In this document: positions 1-7,439 of the stretch, piece after piece
Layout of the letters: every line of letters starts with the position of its first letter
Position numbering within the stretch: position 1 is the first letter of the stretch
NCBI RefSeq assembly: GCF_003149455.1
Contig: NZ_QFFK01000009.1
Span: forward strand, 1-64,000
Source of the DNA: Chitinophaga deserti
GTDB taxonomy: Bacteria; Bacteroidota; Bacteroidia; Chitinophagales; Chitinophagaceae
Reading direction: 5' to 3'
DNA length: 64,000 bases
Translations under genes and position numbers: made by a program
The notes under the pieces: model-generated
Database searches by the model: none
What the model saw: only the letters and a program-made list of their open reading frames with translations
Told to the model about the DNA's origin: nothing

Positions 1-149
1 TATGCCTATTAGGAACTGGGGCGTTGTCCTCCATCAGTTTTTAACTATTTTTGAAAATAGAATCAAGTTATAGGTACAAATACGAAACTCCGATTTTCTA
101 TGTTTACACAGTTAATGAGATAGTGCCAGAAAATGTAGAAAACAGCTCG

Positions 150-911
150 TTAAAAATTATCCTTTATCCATTGTTTAATTCCCTTTGGTTTAATTTTCTT
201 TCCTGCTAGAAGTTCATTTTCAGTCAAATACCCGTATAGCTTCCCATTTACATAGATTCTAGGAGGGGTGCTTGAAAACTCATTGAACGGACTCATCCCG
301 GAAAACTCACTTCCGTATGTTCCAAATTCGTTAAAGATTGATGTGGGAGAGAACTCACTTCCAAATGGCCCAAATTCGTTTAAAAGGGAATCATTATCAA
401 ATTCATTTGACGTTAGCTTTCCAAGAAATTGTCCATCATTCGCAATTATGTATGACTCTCCGTATTTGGAACGTATATCGCTTTCCTTTAGATCGAATTT
501 TCCGGTTAACAGAGCATCTGGATCATCCTTTAATAAGTACAAAAATGTCTCAGTTGGTATCTGGTCAGAAACATATTTATTGACTGTAACGTGTCCTGCA
601 AACTTTCCTTTTATATATAGTTTAGGAGGAGTACTACAATACGGGTTGTGAATACTGAAGGAACCGTACTTACTTCCATATTGCGAGTACTTGTTGAATA
701 TACTTGTTGTGCTGTACTTACTACCATATGGTCCATATTTATTGAAAATAGAATCACTGTCGTATTTACCCGTAAACTTGCCTAAAAGTTGTCCATCTTG
801 ACCAATAAGATATGACTCCCCAGTCGAGCTGGTTTCTTTTGCTTGTTCCTTGTGGATTTCAGAAAGTAGCTGTTCCAGGAACAATTTGGTTTTATCCTTA
901 TTCTCACTCAT
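150..911 (-). CDS. Unrecognised repeat protein with two charge-swapped domain copies
   Basis: 253 residues, no signal peptide or membrane segment. After a charged N-terminal helix-like stretch (about 1-28) the protein is a duplication. Copy 1 runs from GESYLIGQDGQ to the TVNKY segment; copy 2 from GESYIIANDGQ to the TENELL segment. Each holds three short repeats of the type S-[IL]-[FL]-N-x-[YF]-G-x-[YF]-G-S-x-[YF]-S, then S-T-P-P and a short strand pair. In copy 1 the repeats carry KY (NKYGPYGSKY); in copy 2 they carry EF (NEFGPFGSEF). I recall similar motifs only from uncharacterised proteins and cannot name a family. The start is the ATG at 911, overlapping the stop of the upstream membrane-protein gene by 8 nt, so the two are very likely cotranslated. 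A TTG nine bases upstream is less likely. Base composition is AT-rich compared with the rest of the window. Confidence 0.75.
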   Translation of the reverse strand: MSENKDKTKLFLEQLLSEIHKEQAKETSSTGESYLIGQDGQLLGKFTGKYDSDSIFNKYGPYGSKYSTTSIFNKYSQYGSKYGSFSIHNPYCSTPPKLYIKGKFAGHVTVNKYVSDQIPTETFLYLLKDDPDALLTGKFDLKESDIRSKYGESYIIANDGQFLGKLTSNEFDNDSLLNEFGPFGSEFSPTSIFNEFGTYGSEFSGMSPFNEFSSTPPRIYVNGKLYGYLTENELLAGKKIKPKGIKQWIKDNF

Positions 912-1233
912 TATTTCCAAATAGATTTTGAAGTAATTTAGAAATTTCTTCTGCTGCTTTGGCTTTGGGAAGTGTGCTTATTAATGCTGGCGCAGTCGCT
1001 AATGCAATGTTCTTTTTCCTTAAGTCTTTAATCTCTTTTAGAGGAAAATATAGTAATCCCGTAGTCACAAGAGGAGGTGTACCCCAAGCGTATTCTTGTT
1101 TTACAATCGCAATGATAAAACAAGCTATTCCACATAAAAAGAGAGCTGCAGTTCCGAGTAATAGTAGAATCTCAGTTGTCCTGTTTTGTTTATGGACCTC
1201 GTCAATTCGTTTAATAATTTGGTCAATATCCAT
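904..1233 (-). CDS. Small two-TM membrane protein paired with the repeat protein
   Basis: 109 residues. A charged N-terminal helix (about 1-20) is followed by a strong transmembrane segment at about 22-45 (rich in L, A, F, C, I) and a weaker hydrophobic stretch at about 51-66. The C-terminal tail is basic then amphipathic (KEIKDLRKKNIAL, then AAEEISKLLQNLF). I do not recognise a family. Its stop overlaps the start of the downstream repeat-protein gene by 8 nt, which makes a two-gene transcription and translation unit. The gene is AT-rich like its partner. A membrane anchor or partner for the soluble repeat protein is the simplest guess, but nothing shows that directly. Confidence 0.7.
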   Translation of the reverse strand: MDIDQIIKRIDEVHKQNRTTEILLLLGTAALFLCGIACFIIAIVKQEYAWGTPPLVTTGLLYFPLKEIKDLRKKNIALATAPALISTLPKAKAAEEISKLLQNLFGNNE

Positions 1234-1544
1234 TTAGGGTATTTTGTAAATTAATATGGAGGTATAGTGGGTCTTGCAAGTTCAAGTTAATATATTTTTA
1301 AGCACTTAAGTAAACTACATGCTACGTTACTTAATGATGGGTGCGAATGTACAATTCGTGAAGAGATCAAATGTTAATCCGAGGTTATTATGGAAAGCCA
1401 AAAGATAGTGTTTTAGAACTCCTAAGTCAAATCAAATACTAAGGTCTTATAAAATAATGCTAATTTGTTCAAACAATCACGTTAACCTCCGTAAAGATCA
1501 TTGAAAACAAAAGGGAACTCGACTAAATACTCACCTAAAAACAG
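1234..1544. other. AT-rich intergenic stretch, nothing recognised
   Basis: About 310 bases of AT-rich DNA between the membrane-protein gene and the tRNA-Asp terminator. I see no open reading frame with coding character, no clear repeat and no RNA fold. It presumably holds the promoter of the two-gene unit, but I found no clean TAnnTTTG box. Confidence 0.5.
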
Positions 1545-1565
1545 AAAACCCGCGCATAGCGCGGG
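1545..1565 (-). terminator. Intrinsic terminator of tRNA-Asp
   Basis: Perfect 7-bp GC stem CCCGCGC / GCGCGGG with an ATA loop. On the minus strand it is followed by TTTT. It lies just beyond the 3' end of the tRNA. Confidence 0.75.
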
Positions 1566-1580
1566 TCTCTAAAATTTCTG

Positions 1581-1654
1581 CGGACCGGACGGGACTCGAA
1601 CCCGCGACCTCCGCCGTGACAGGGCGGCATTCTAACCGACTGAACTACCGATCC
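1581..1654 (-). tRNA. tRNA-Asp (anticodon GTC)
   Basis: A 74-nt cloverleaf read on the minus strand. The acceptor stem is GGATCGG with CCGGTCC, with one T-G wobble, and the discriminator is G. The anticodon loop is CTGTCAC, giving GTC. The T-arm contains GGTTCGAGTCC. No CCA is encoded. A clean promoter lies about 20 nt upstream. The gene is divergent from gluQ, whose product modifies the queuosine at position 34 of this very tRNA. Confidence 0.95.
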
Positions 1655-1670
1655 ATTTCCGTTAACCGGG

Positions 1671-1702
1671 TTGCAAATATAGCGACAAGTCTTGTAATTT
1701 TA
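1671..1702 (+). promoter_or_regulatory. Putative promoter of gluQ
   Basis: TTG at 1671-1673, 21 nt spacer, TAATTTTA at 1695-1702, which is one mismatch from TAnnTTTG. The gluQ ATG is 22 nt downstream. It occupies the same DNA as the tRNA-Asp promoter on the other strand. Confidence 0.5.
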
Positions 1703-1706
1703 CAAA
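1674..1706 (-). promoter_or_regulatory. Promoter of tRNA-Asp
   Basis: On the minus strand, TTTG (1703-1706), then TATATTTG as the -7 box (1674-1681), with 21 nt between the TTG and the box. This matches the Bacteroidota consensus TAnnTTTG, and the distance to the tRNA 5' end fits. It lies almost entirely inside the divergent gluQ promoter. Confidence 0.7.
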
Positions 1707-1724
1707 TCAATCTCAAAAAAAATT

Positions 1725-2630
1725 ATGCCGCAACCCGACACGTCCCTCACTGCAACCCTTACCCGCCTGGCCCCAACGCCCAGCGGATTCCTGCATGTGG
1801 GTAATCTGCTGTCGTTTGCGGCTACTATTGTATTGGCGGAGCACTTCAATGCCCGGGTCCTTCTCCGTATCGATGATCTCGACAGGGAAAGAGTGCGCCC
1901 GGAATATCTGGATGATATATTCCAAACGCTGGAATACATGCAGATCCCCTGGAGCAACGGCCCCCGCAATACAGCCGATTTCTCCGCAAACTGGTCCCAG
2001 TCCCTGCGGATGGAGGAGTACCACCGGATGCTGGGGTTACTGACAGATACAGGCCGCGTATTCGCCTGCGACTGCTCCCGTGCCCAATTGCAGAACGGAG
2101 TGTACGACGGGGCGTGCCGCCACAAGAACATCCCCCTTAACCAGCCGGGCGTAGCCTGGAGGTTACGCACTGAGCCGGATACACTGATTACCATGCGCTC
2201 CCTCGGCAAGCCGCTTCCCCCAATGCCGCTGCCCCCATCTATGTACGATTTTGTGATCCGTAAAAAGAATGGCGACCCGGCTTATCAGCTGGCTTCTGTG
2301 GCAGACGATCTTTTCTATGGTGCCGATCTCGTGGTAAGGGGAGAGGATCTCCTGCCTTCCACGCTCGGACAGCTCTACCTGGCATCCCTGCTGCCACATA
2401 ATCCGTTTCCTGATACCCTTTTCTGGCATCACCCCTTAATCGAAGGCCCTACAGGGCAAAAGCTCTCTAAATCGGCAGGAGATACCTCTATTCGCCATAT
2501 GCGGGCATTGGGAATGCCTCCCGCAGCCATCTGTACTGCTGTGGCAAAGGTGTTTGATAAAGCCGCAGCGCTGCAGGATGTGCGGGCGCTGGGCAAATTA
2601 TTGCTGGAAAGGGAAGGGGTGATTATTTAA
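1725..2630 (+). CDS. gluQ: Glutamyl-Q tRNA(Asp) synthetase
   Basis: 301 residues: a GluRS catalytic core without the anticodon-binding domain, the usual length for this family. It activates glutamate without tRNA and attaches it to queuosine 34 of tRNA-Asp. Visible motifs are the HIGH-type HVGN (about 24-27) after LAPTPSGFL, the zinc-site pattern CDCSR then Y and DGAC (about 115-133), a VRGEDLLPST segment, and KLSKS (about 245-249). The ATG at 1725 precedes the conserved RLAPTPSG start region. The 3' end overlaps the convergent GyrI-like gene by 8 nt. The substrate tRNA-Asp gene lies head-to-head upstream. Confidence 0.93.
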   Translation: MPQPDTSLTATLTRLAPTPSGFLHVGNLLSFAATIVLAEHFNARVLLRIDDLDRERVRPEYLDDIFQTLEYMQIPWSNGPRNTADFSANWSQSLRMEEYHRMLGLLTDTGRVFACDCSRAQLQNGVYDGACRHKNIPLNQPGVAWRLRTEPDTLITMRSLGKPLPPMPLPPSMYDFVIRKKNGDPAYQLASVADDLFYGADLVVRGEDLLPSTLGQLYLASLLPHNPFPDTLFWHHPLIEGPTGQKLSKSAGDTSIRHMRALGMPPAAICTAVAKVFDKAAALQDVRALGKLLLEREGVII

Positions 2631-3243
2631 TCGGCTCCCGGAGGATGGTTTTCAGCTTGTCTTCCGCAGTTTTCCTGAAATCAGATAAGTAAATTTCATG
2701 ATGTAACCCGTTGTGGGAGAGGTTATGGGCTACCATATAGTCGTGCATCACTGCCAGGGTTTCCCCTTCGCGGCTGAACGCTCCTTTATGCATCATCTGC
2801 AGGCTTTTACCTTCATGCATCTCAAATGGCTGAATATCCGCAGCCAGCGAAACACCTTTTTCCTTAGCGGCGGCAATACCTGCAGCAATGTCTTCCTCCG
2901 TTACAAATTCCGGCAGCCGGATGAGTAACCTGTACGACCATTCACTGCGGGGCACCTTCGCAGGGGCATCGGCCATGGTAAGCCCGGGATGCGCCGCATG
3001 ATCAAACCACCACTGGCCTTCCAGTTTGGCTACGGTAAAATCATTACCACGGGCCTTACAACGGAATTTAATAGCATAGGCAACAGGGTAGAGTGCCCCT
3101 ACACGGTTGGAGAAATCTTCGCCGGAAGGGTCGCCGGTGCCGGTGAGGGAAAGGTAGCGGGCGGGGCCAATGTCCACTATTTCGGGTTTGGAAGCGGCGT
3201 TGTAATAGGTCTTGTACTTTTTAGTAAGGTCCAGTTTTTCCAT
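2623..3243 (-). CDS. GyrI-like small-molecule-binding domain protein
   Basis: 206 residues. The sequence fits the stand-alone GyrI-like/SOUL-type effector-binding proteins: ARYLSLTGTGDPSGEDF near residue 28, ALYPVAYAIKF at about 50, a WWFD segment, RLLIRLPEFVT in the middle, and a C-terminal GLHHEIYLSDFRKT followed by a KLKTILR helix. There is no DNA-binding domain, so it is not a complete MerR or AraC regulator. Members bind small hydrophobic ligands, and some have hydrolase activity; the ligand here is unknown. ATG at 3243. The gene is convergent with and slightly overlaps gluQ. Confidence 0.8.
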   Translation of the reverse strand: MEKLDLTKKYKTYYNAASKPEIVDIGPARYLSLTGTGDPSGEDFSNRVGALYPVAYAIKFRCKARGNDFTVAKLEGQWWFDHAAHPGLTMADAPAKVPRSEWSYRLLIRLPEFVTEEDIAAGIAAAKEKGVSLAADIQPFEMHEGKSLQMMHKGAFSREGETLAVMHDYMVAHNLSHNGLHHEIYLSDFRKTAEDKLKTILREPIK

Positions 3244-3350
3244 AAGGGGGTGCTGTTTGAGTGCAAGTAAATTCAGGGGGCTGACAACCTTATGTCAGGA
3301 GCAATGGTAAAATATTTTTATTAACTTCCATTTTACTAAAACAACATCCT

Positions 3351-3683
3351 ATGAGCAAATTCGTCATCACCAAAAGATCTGACGGTGAATTTCAGTTTAA
3401 CCTGAAAGCCGGTAACGGAGAAACCATTCTTACCAGCGAAGGCTATTCCTCTAAAGCAGCCTGCCAGAACGGTATTGATTCCGTAAGGAACAACGGCCGC
3501 CTCGATGAGCGTTATGAAAAGAAAACCAACGCAGGAGGGAAATTCTACTTCAACCTCAAAGCCGCCAATGGCCAGATTGTAGGTACCAGCCAGCAATATG
3601 CGTCTGAGTCCGGCCGCGATGGGGGCATAGATTCTGTGAAGAAGAATGCGCCCGATGCGGAAGTAGATGATCAGACTGCTTAA
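3351..3683 (+). CDS. YegP-like protein with two DUF1508 repeats
   Basis: 110 residues made of two tandem DUF1508 modules: FVITKRSDGEFQFNLKAGNG and, about 50 residues later, KFYFNLKAANGQIVGTSQ, each followed by a GIDSV(R/K)(N/K)N helix. This is the normal two-repeat YegP length. The biochemical role of the family is unknown. It is a single gene, followed by a possible hairpin terminator. Confidence 0.9.
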   Translation: MSKFVITKRSDGEFQFNLKAGNGETILTSEGYSSKAACQNGIDSVRNNGRLDERYEKKTNAGGKFYFNLKAANGQIVGTSQQYASESGRDGGIDSVKKNAPDAEVDDQTA

Positions 3684-3716
3684 TCCGGCAGACTGCAGCA
3701 AATGAAATAATTAGCA

Positions 3717-3760
3717 GGCACTCATTTATTGCATTTCGTAATAGGTGAGTGCTTCTTCTT
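3717..3760 (+). terminator. Possible terminator after the YegP-like gene
   Basis: GCACTCA (3718-3724) pairs with TGAGTGC (3746-3752) around a long loop, followed by TTCTTCTTTT. The long loop makes the call moderate. Confidence 0.4.
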
Positions 3761-3867
3761 TTCAGGAGTTGCATTTCGCCATTTCAAATGCATAAAGCAA
3801 AACGCTGTACTGGAGCAGAAAATATGAGCATGATATACATGCGGTATAGAATAGTATCCCCTTTACC

Positions 3868-4062
3868 ATGAATGCAATTAGTCCTGAGATATCTTCCTTT
3901 GATATATTTGATCTGTTGATGCTACCCGTAATGATTATGGGAGGCATCATATTTATCATCGTCTGTATCGGGCTATACAACTTACTGGGATACTGGTTCC
4001 GGGGAGGAAAAGAAAGTGAAGATGTCCTAAACCAAAAAATGCCCAAAGACCGAAGTCAATGA
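3868..4062 (+). CDS. Small single-TM membrane protein
   Basis: 64 residues with one strong hydrophobic segment (about 17-42, LLMLPVMIMGGIIFIIVCIG) and a charged C-terminal tail (RGGKESEDVLNQKMPKDRSQ). No family recognised. It lies alone between the YegP-like gene and tRNA-Ser with no clear ribosome binding site. Coding is plausible because of the clean membrane segment and tail, but a gene this short could be spurious. Confidence 0.45.
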   Translation: MNAISPEISSFDIFDLLMLPVMIMGGIIFIIVCIGLYNLLGYWFRGGKESEDVLNQKMPKDRSQ

Positions 4063-4076
4063 GCATTTAAAGCTTG

Positions 4077-4163
4077 CGGAGGAGAAGGGATTCGAACCCT
4101 TGATAGGCTTTCACCTATACACACTTTCCAGGCGTGCCAGTTCAACCACTCCTGCACCCCTCC
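4077..4163 (-). tRNA. tRNA-Ser (anticodon GGA)
   Basis: An 87-nt class II tRNA read on the minus strand. The acceptor GGAGGGG pairs with CTCCTCC with one wobble, and the discriminator is G. The anticodon loop CTGGAAA gives GGA. There is a long variable arm (TAGGTGAAAGCCTA) and a T-loop GGTTCGAATCC. No encoded CCA. Confidence 0.95.
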
Positions 4164-4191
4164 GGCGGTTGAATTATTCAATTCAGGGTTG

Positions 4192-4221
4192 CAAAGATAG
4201 CTTTTTGTTGAATAATTCCAA
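4192..4221 (-). promoter_or_regulatory. Promoter of tRNA-Ser
   Basis: On the minus strand, TTG (4219-4221), 19 nt spacer, TATCTTTG (4192-4199). The block GCTAT(A/C)TTTGCAACCC around the -7 box is nearly the same as in the tRNA-Asp promoter, which suggests a shared strong stable-RNA promoter. Confidence 0.7.
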
Positions 4222-4234
4222 TTATTTTCCTCAA

Positions 4235-4480
4235 TTATTTGCCGTTCCAGCGCATCTTCATATACACCCCGCCCTTTTTCAGCTCATCCAGCATCTGCCG
4301 AAGCCGCTTCTGCTGCGTTTCCTCCCGCTTAGCCCGGGATATCCAGGAAATGTAATCGTTCTGCTGGTAGGGTGGACGGCTTTCATAATGCTCATAAAGT
4401 CCTGCCTGCTGTAGCGCCTCGCCAATGAATGCGGGCATCGGGTGCAGGGGGCGCTTCAGGGTACTGAAATCTTTCTGCAT
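4235..4480 (-). CDS. YdeI/OmpD-associated (OmdA) family protein
   Basis: 81 residues. The conserved block RPPYQQNDYISWISRAK followed by REETQQKRLRQMLDELK is the C-terminal signature of the YdeI/OmdA family, some members of which are linked to bacteriocin protection. This is a short version with only that region preceded by HPMPAFIGEAL. The function here is unknown. ATG at 4480; it lies 43 nt downstream of ansA on the same strand. Confidence 0.8.
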   Translation of the reverse strand: MQKDFSTLKRPLHPMPAFIGEALQQAGLYEHYESRPPYQQNDYISWISRAKREETQQKRLRQMLDELKKGGVYMKMRWNGK

Positions 4481-4523
4481 GGCCTTGGGTTTTATCTACC
4501 CAAAATTAATAATATCTGCCCTG

Positions 4524-5558
4524 TTAAACAACCGTTTCCGAAGGAGTAAGCTCCCCGCGCAAAGGCTCTTCTATCAGCCGTTTGATCTCTTCAGGAGGTA
4601 TATTCTGGCCAAGGAGGAACATCAGTTTGGTGGTGGCCGCTTCAAAGGTCATATCATGCCCGCTTACCACACCAATCTTCTGCAGGTGAGTGGAGGTCTC
4701 GTATTTACCGAGCTCTACTGATCCACCGTCGCACTGGGTAATGTCGACCATAATTATCCCTTTGTCTGCCGCCTTCTGCAGGCAGTCCGTGAACCACGAT
4801 TGGGTGGTGGCGTTACCACTGCCGAAGGTTTCGAGGAGCAGGCCGCGCATACCGGGCGTATTCACGATGGCTTCTACTGCCCTGCGGGTAATACCCGGGA
4901 ATATCTTAAGCACGCCAATGTTCGGATCCATGCTCTTGTGCACTTTCAGTTCCTTTGTTGGCGCGGGTAAAATGTAGTTCTGCTTGTATTTGATATCGAT
5001 ACCGGCTTCTGCAAGGGCAGGGTAGTTCATGGAATAGAACGCTTCAAATTTCTCGGCGTTGTACTTCTTGGCACGGTTGCCGCGGAAAAGCATGAAGTCG
5101 AAGTAAATGCATACTTCGGGTACCATACAATGACCGTTGGCCTTGGTGCTGGCTATTTCCATGGCGGTGATGATGTTCTCTTTCGCATCCGTACGGATCT
5201 TGCCGATAGGCAGCTGACTGCCGGTAAGGATCACGGGCTTGGAAAGATTTTCGAGCATATAGCTCAGTGCAGAGGCGGTAAACGCCATAGTGTCCGACCC
5301 GTGGAGGATCACGAAGCCATCGTATCTGTCGTACCGGTCTTCGATAATACCTGCGAGCTCGGACCATACATCGGGATGCATGTCTGACGAATCCATCGCG
5401 GGATTGAAGGCATATACGTAAAAATCAATTCCCATCCGGTAAAGCTCGGGAAGGTTATTCCTGATCTCATTAAAACCAATGGGCCGCAGCGCGGTCGTCT
5501 TTTCGTCGTAAATCATCCCCACGGTGCCCCCGGTATAGATGATGAGAATTTTCGTCAT
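4524..5558 (-). CDS. ansA: Type I (cytoplasmic) L-asparaginase
   Basis: 344 residues, the length of AnsA-type asparaginases. It hydrolyses L-asparagine to aspartate and ammonia. The N-terminal catalytic loop is IYTGGTVGM (Thr about 12). The second active-site motif is VILHGSDTMAFTAS (about 83-96), followed by PVILTGSQLPIGKIRTDAKEN with the conserved K. There is no signal peptide, so it should be cytoplasmic. It sits 42 nt downstream of the TatD gene on the same strand, probably in one operon. Confidence 0.93.
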   Translation of the reverse strand: MTKILIIYTGGTVGMIYDEKTTALRPIGFNEIRNNLPELYRMGIDFYVYAFNPAMDSSDMHPDVWSELAGIIEDRYDRYDGFVILHGSDTMAFTASALSYMLENLSKPVILTGSQLPIGKIRTDAKENIITAMEIASTKANGHCMVPEVCIYFDFMLFRGNRAKKYNAEKFEAFYSMNYPALAEAGIDIKYKQNYILPAPTKELKVHKSMDPNIGVLKIFPGITRRAVEAIVNTPGMRGLLLETFGSGNATTQSWFTDCLQKAADKGIIMVDITQCDGGSVELGKYETSTHLQKIGVVSGHDMTFEAATTKLMFLLGQNIPPEEIKRLIEEPLRGELTPSETVV

Positions 5559-5600
5559 GTAACGCTATAAGAATTGCATGCAAATGTATCGACTAATCAG

Positions 5601-6371
5601 TTAGAGCATTTTGAATAATTTTTGTGCATTGGCAGTGGTAATTGCAGCCACATCCTCAATTTTTAGATTTTTTACATCTGCGATCCTTTGCGCTGCCAGC
5701 GGGAGGTAGCTGCTTTCGTTGCGTTTACCACGATAAGGAACAGGTGCGAGGTAGGGCGCATCCGTCTCCAATACAAGATGTTCCATCGGTAAATCTGCCA
5801 CCAAAGTATCCAGCCCGGCTTTCTTAAATGTTACCACACCGCCGATGCCGAGGTAGAAGCCCATCTCTATAATTTCTTCCGCCTCTTCCTTAGTGCCGGA
5901 GAAGCAATGGAACACGCCGGTGAGGCTTCCGTTATGCAGTTCTTTCACCACATCTATACAGGCACGGGTAGCTTCGCGGCTGTGTATGGCGATGGGCAGC
6001 CCAAATTCCAGGGCCATCCCTATCTGCCTGCGGAAAGCTTCGTATTGCTGCTCCCGGTAGGTCTGATCCCAGTAAAAATCCAGTCCAATCTCGCCCACCC
6101 CCCAAAAATTCCGTGCTTCCAGCCACTTCCGCACAATAGCCAGCTGCTCTTCCACGTTTTCTTTCACGTAAACGGGATGCAGCCCCATCATGGGGAGGCA
6201 ATGGTCCGGGAAAGCCGCTTCCAGTGCCAGCATACCCCCAATGGAATCTTCGTCGATATTGGGCATCAACATGGTGCCTACGCCCTGGCGGATGGCGCGA
6301 TCCACCATCTCGGGGCGGTCTGCGTCAAATTCCTCGGAGTATAAATGGGCGTGGGTGTCAATCCAGTTCAT
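5601..6371 (-). CDS. TatD family metal-dependent DNase
   Basis: 256 residues, full length for TatD hydrolases (TIM-barrel, two-metal 3'-5' DNase/RNase). Metal ligands are visible: DTHAHL at the N-terminus, GEIGLDFYW near residue 92, IAIHSREA, VFHCFSG and ETDAPYLAP near 203. YabD/YcfH-type members act in DNA repair or RNA turnover. ATG at 6371. It is the first gene of a probable operon with ansA. Confidence 0.92.
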   Translation of the reverse strand: MNWIDTHAHLYSEEFDADRPEMVDRAIRQGVGTMLMPNIDEDSIGGMLALEAAFPDHCLPMMGLHPVYVKENVEEQLAIVRKWLEARNFWGVGEIGLDFYWDQTYREQQYEAFRRQIGMALEFGLPIAIHSREATRACIDVVKELHNGSLTGVFHCFSGTKEEAEEIIEMGFYLGIGGVVTFKKAGLDTLVADLPMEHLVLETDAPYLAPVPYRGKRNESSYLPLAAQRIADVKNLKIEDVAAITTANAQKLFKML

Positions 6372-6489
6372 TATATATTGTTTTTTTCAGTTAATTGTTT
6401 ATCTTTAATTTTGAGAAAATCCTAATATCTGGACTTAAACCTTCCATCAAAGGTACAGTCTCATAAAGCCAATACCTATAAAACCTTCA

Positions 6490-7362
6490 ATGATGAAACA
6501 CTATTTTAACACGAACAAGGTGCTGTCCATCACCGCGCTGGCCATCGGAGCCATCACAATTTTCTTCGCCTGTAAGAAAGACGATGCCAAAACAGGTGGT
6601 GATGAAACAAAAGATAACGCTACCATTTTCGCCGCAACTTCAGAAGCTACCGTAAACGCTATATACGAAGACGTATTCTCTTCCGCCCTCGACTACAACT
6701 CCCGCGAACTGCCTCCCGGTGGCCGTAAAGCTCCCGTTCAGGCTGATGTACAGGTTTGCTATGGCAATGTGGAACTTATACCGGGCGATTTGACCACATT
6801 TCCTAAAACCCTCACCATCGACTTTGGCGCCGGTTGCACCGATGGCCATGGCACCATCCGCAAAGGTAAAATCAAGATTGCCCTCAAGAAGCTCTTCTGG
6901 TTCCTGAATTCCGACGCTACCGTTACTTTCGAGAACTACTACGTAAACGGTATTAAAGTAGAAGGTACACTCACCATCAGAACCGAAGCTTTCGGTACCG
7001 GTAAAGATAAATACCACTACACCGTAACCAACGGTAAGGTAACCTTCCCCACCGGCTACACGGCCACTTACACCGGTACCCGTACCATTACCCAGATCGG
7101 TGGTGGCGGTACTCCTTCCCTGAGAGATGATAAATATGAAATGACAGGTAACGCGGTGCTGACCGACAGCCTCGGTGTTTCCACTGTTACCATTACCAGC
7201 CCTCTCCAGCGCGAGGTGATCTGCAAATATATTCAGGCCGGTGAAATCTCCGTTACGCTCAACGCGCACAGCGGTAAGCTGAACTATGGTTCCGGAGAGT
7301 GCGACAACAAGGCCCTCCTCACTATTGGCGACAAAGCCAAAGAAATCATCCTGAAGCACTAA
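6490..7362 (+). CDS. Hypothetical lipoprotein
   Basis: 290 residues with an N-terminal signal ending in a lipobox (IFFAC, Cys about 28) followed by KKDDAKTGGDE, a pattern common in exported Bacteroidota lipoproteins. The rest is Thr- and Gly-rich, apparently beta-rich (TFPKTLTIDFGAGCTDGHGT, repeated YT(V/G)T segments), with few cysteines. I recognise no catalytic motif. It is likely a surface or periplasmic lipoprotein. A strong terminator follows. Confidence 0.85.
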   Translation: MMKHYFNTNKVLSITALAIGAITIFFACKKDDAKTGGDETKDNATIFAATSEATVNAIYEDVFSSALDYNSRELPPGGRKAPVQADVQVCYGNVELIPGDLTTFPKTLTIDFGAGCTDGHGTIRKGKIKIALKKLFWFLNSDATVTFENYYVNGIKVEGTLTIRTEAFGTGKDKYHYTVTNGKVTFPTGYTATYTGTRTITQIGGGGTPSLRDDKYEMTGNAVLTDSLGVSTVTITSPLQREVICKYIQAGEISVTLNAHSGKLNYGSGECDNKALLTIGDKAKEIILKH

Positions 7363-7385
7363 TCCGTCAGGCTTCACCGGTATAA

Positions 7386-7419
7386 CAACGCCGCATGTCC
7401 CGAAAGGCATGCGGCGTTG
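7386..7419. terminator. Bidirectional terminator between convergent genes
   Basis: Perfect 12-bp stem CAACGCCGCATG / CATGCGGCGTTG with a 10-nt loop, between the convergent lipoprotein and polysaccharide deacetylase genes. The T-tract is weak on both sides. Confidence 0.6.
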
Positions 7420-7439
7420 GCATTTATATCAGTCTCAGT

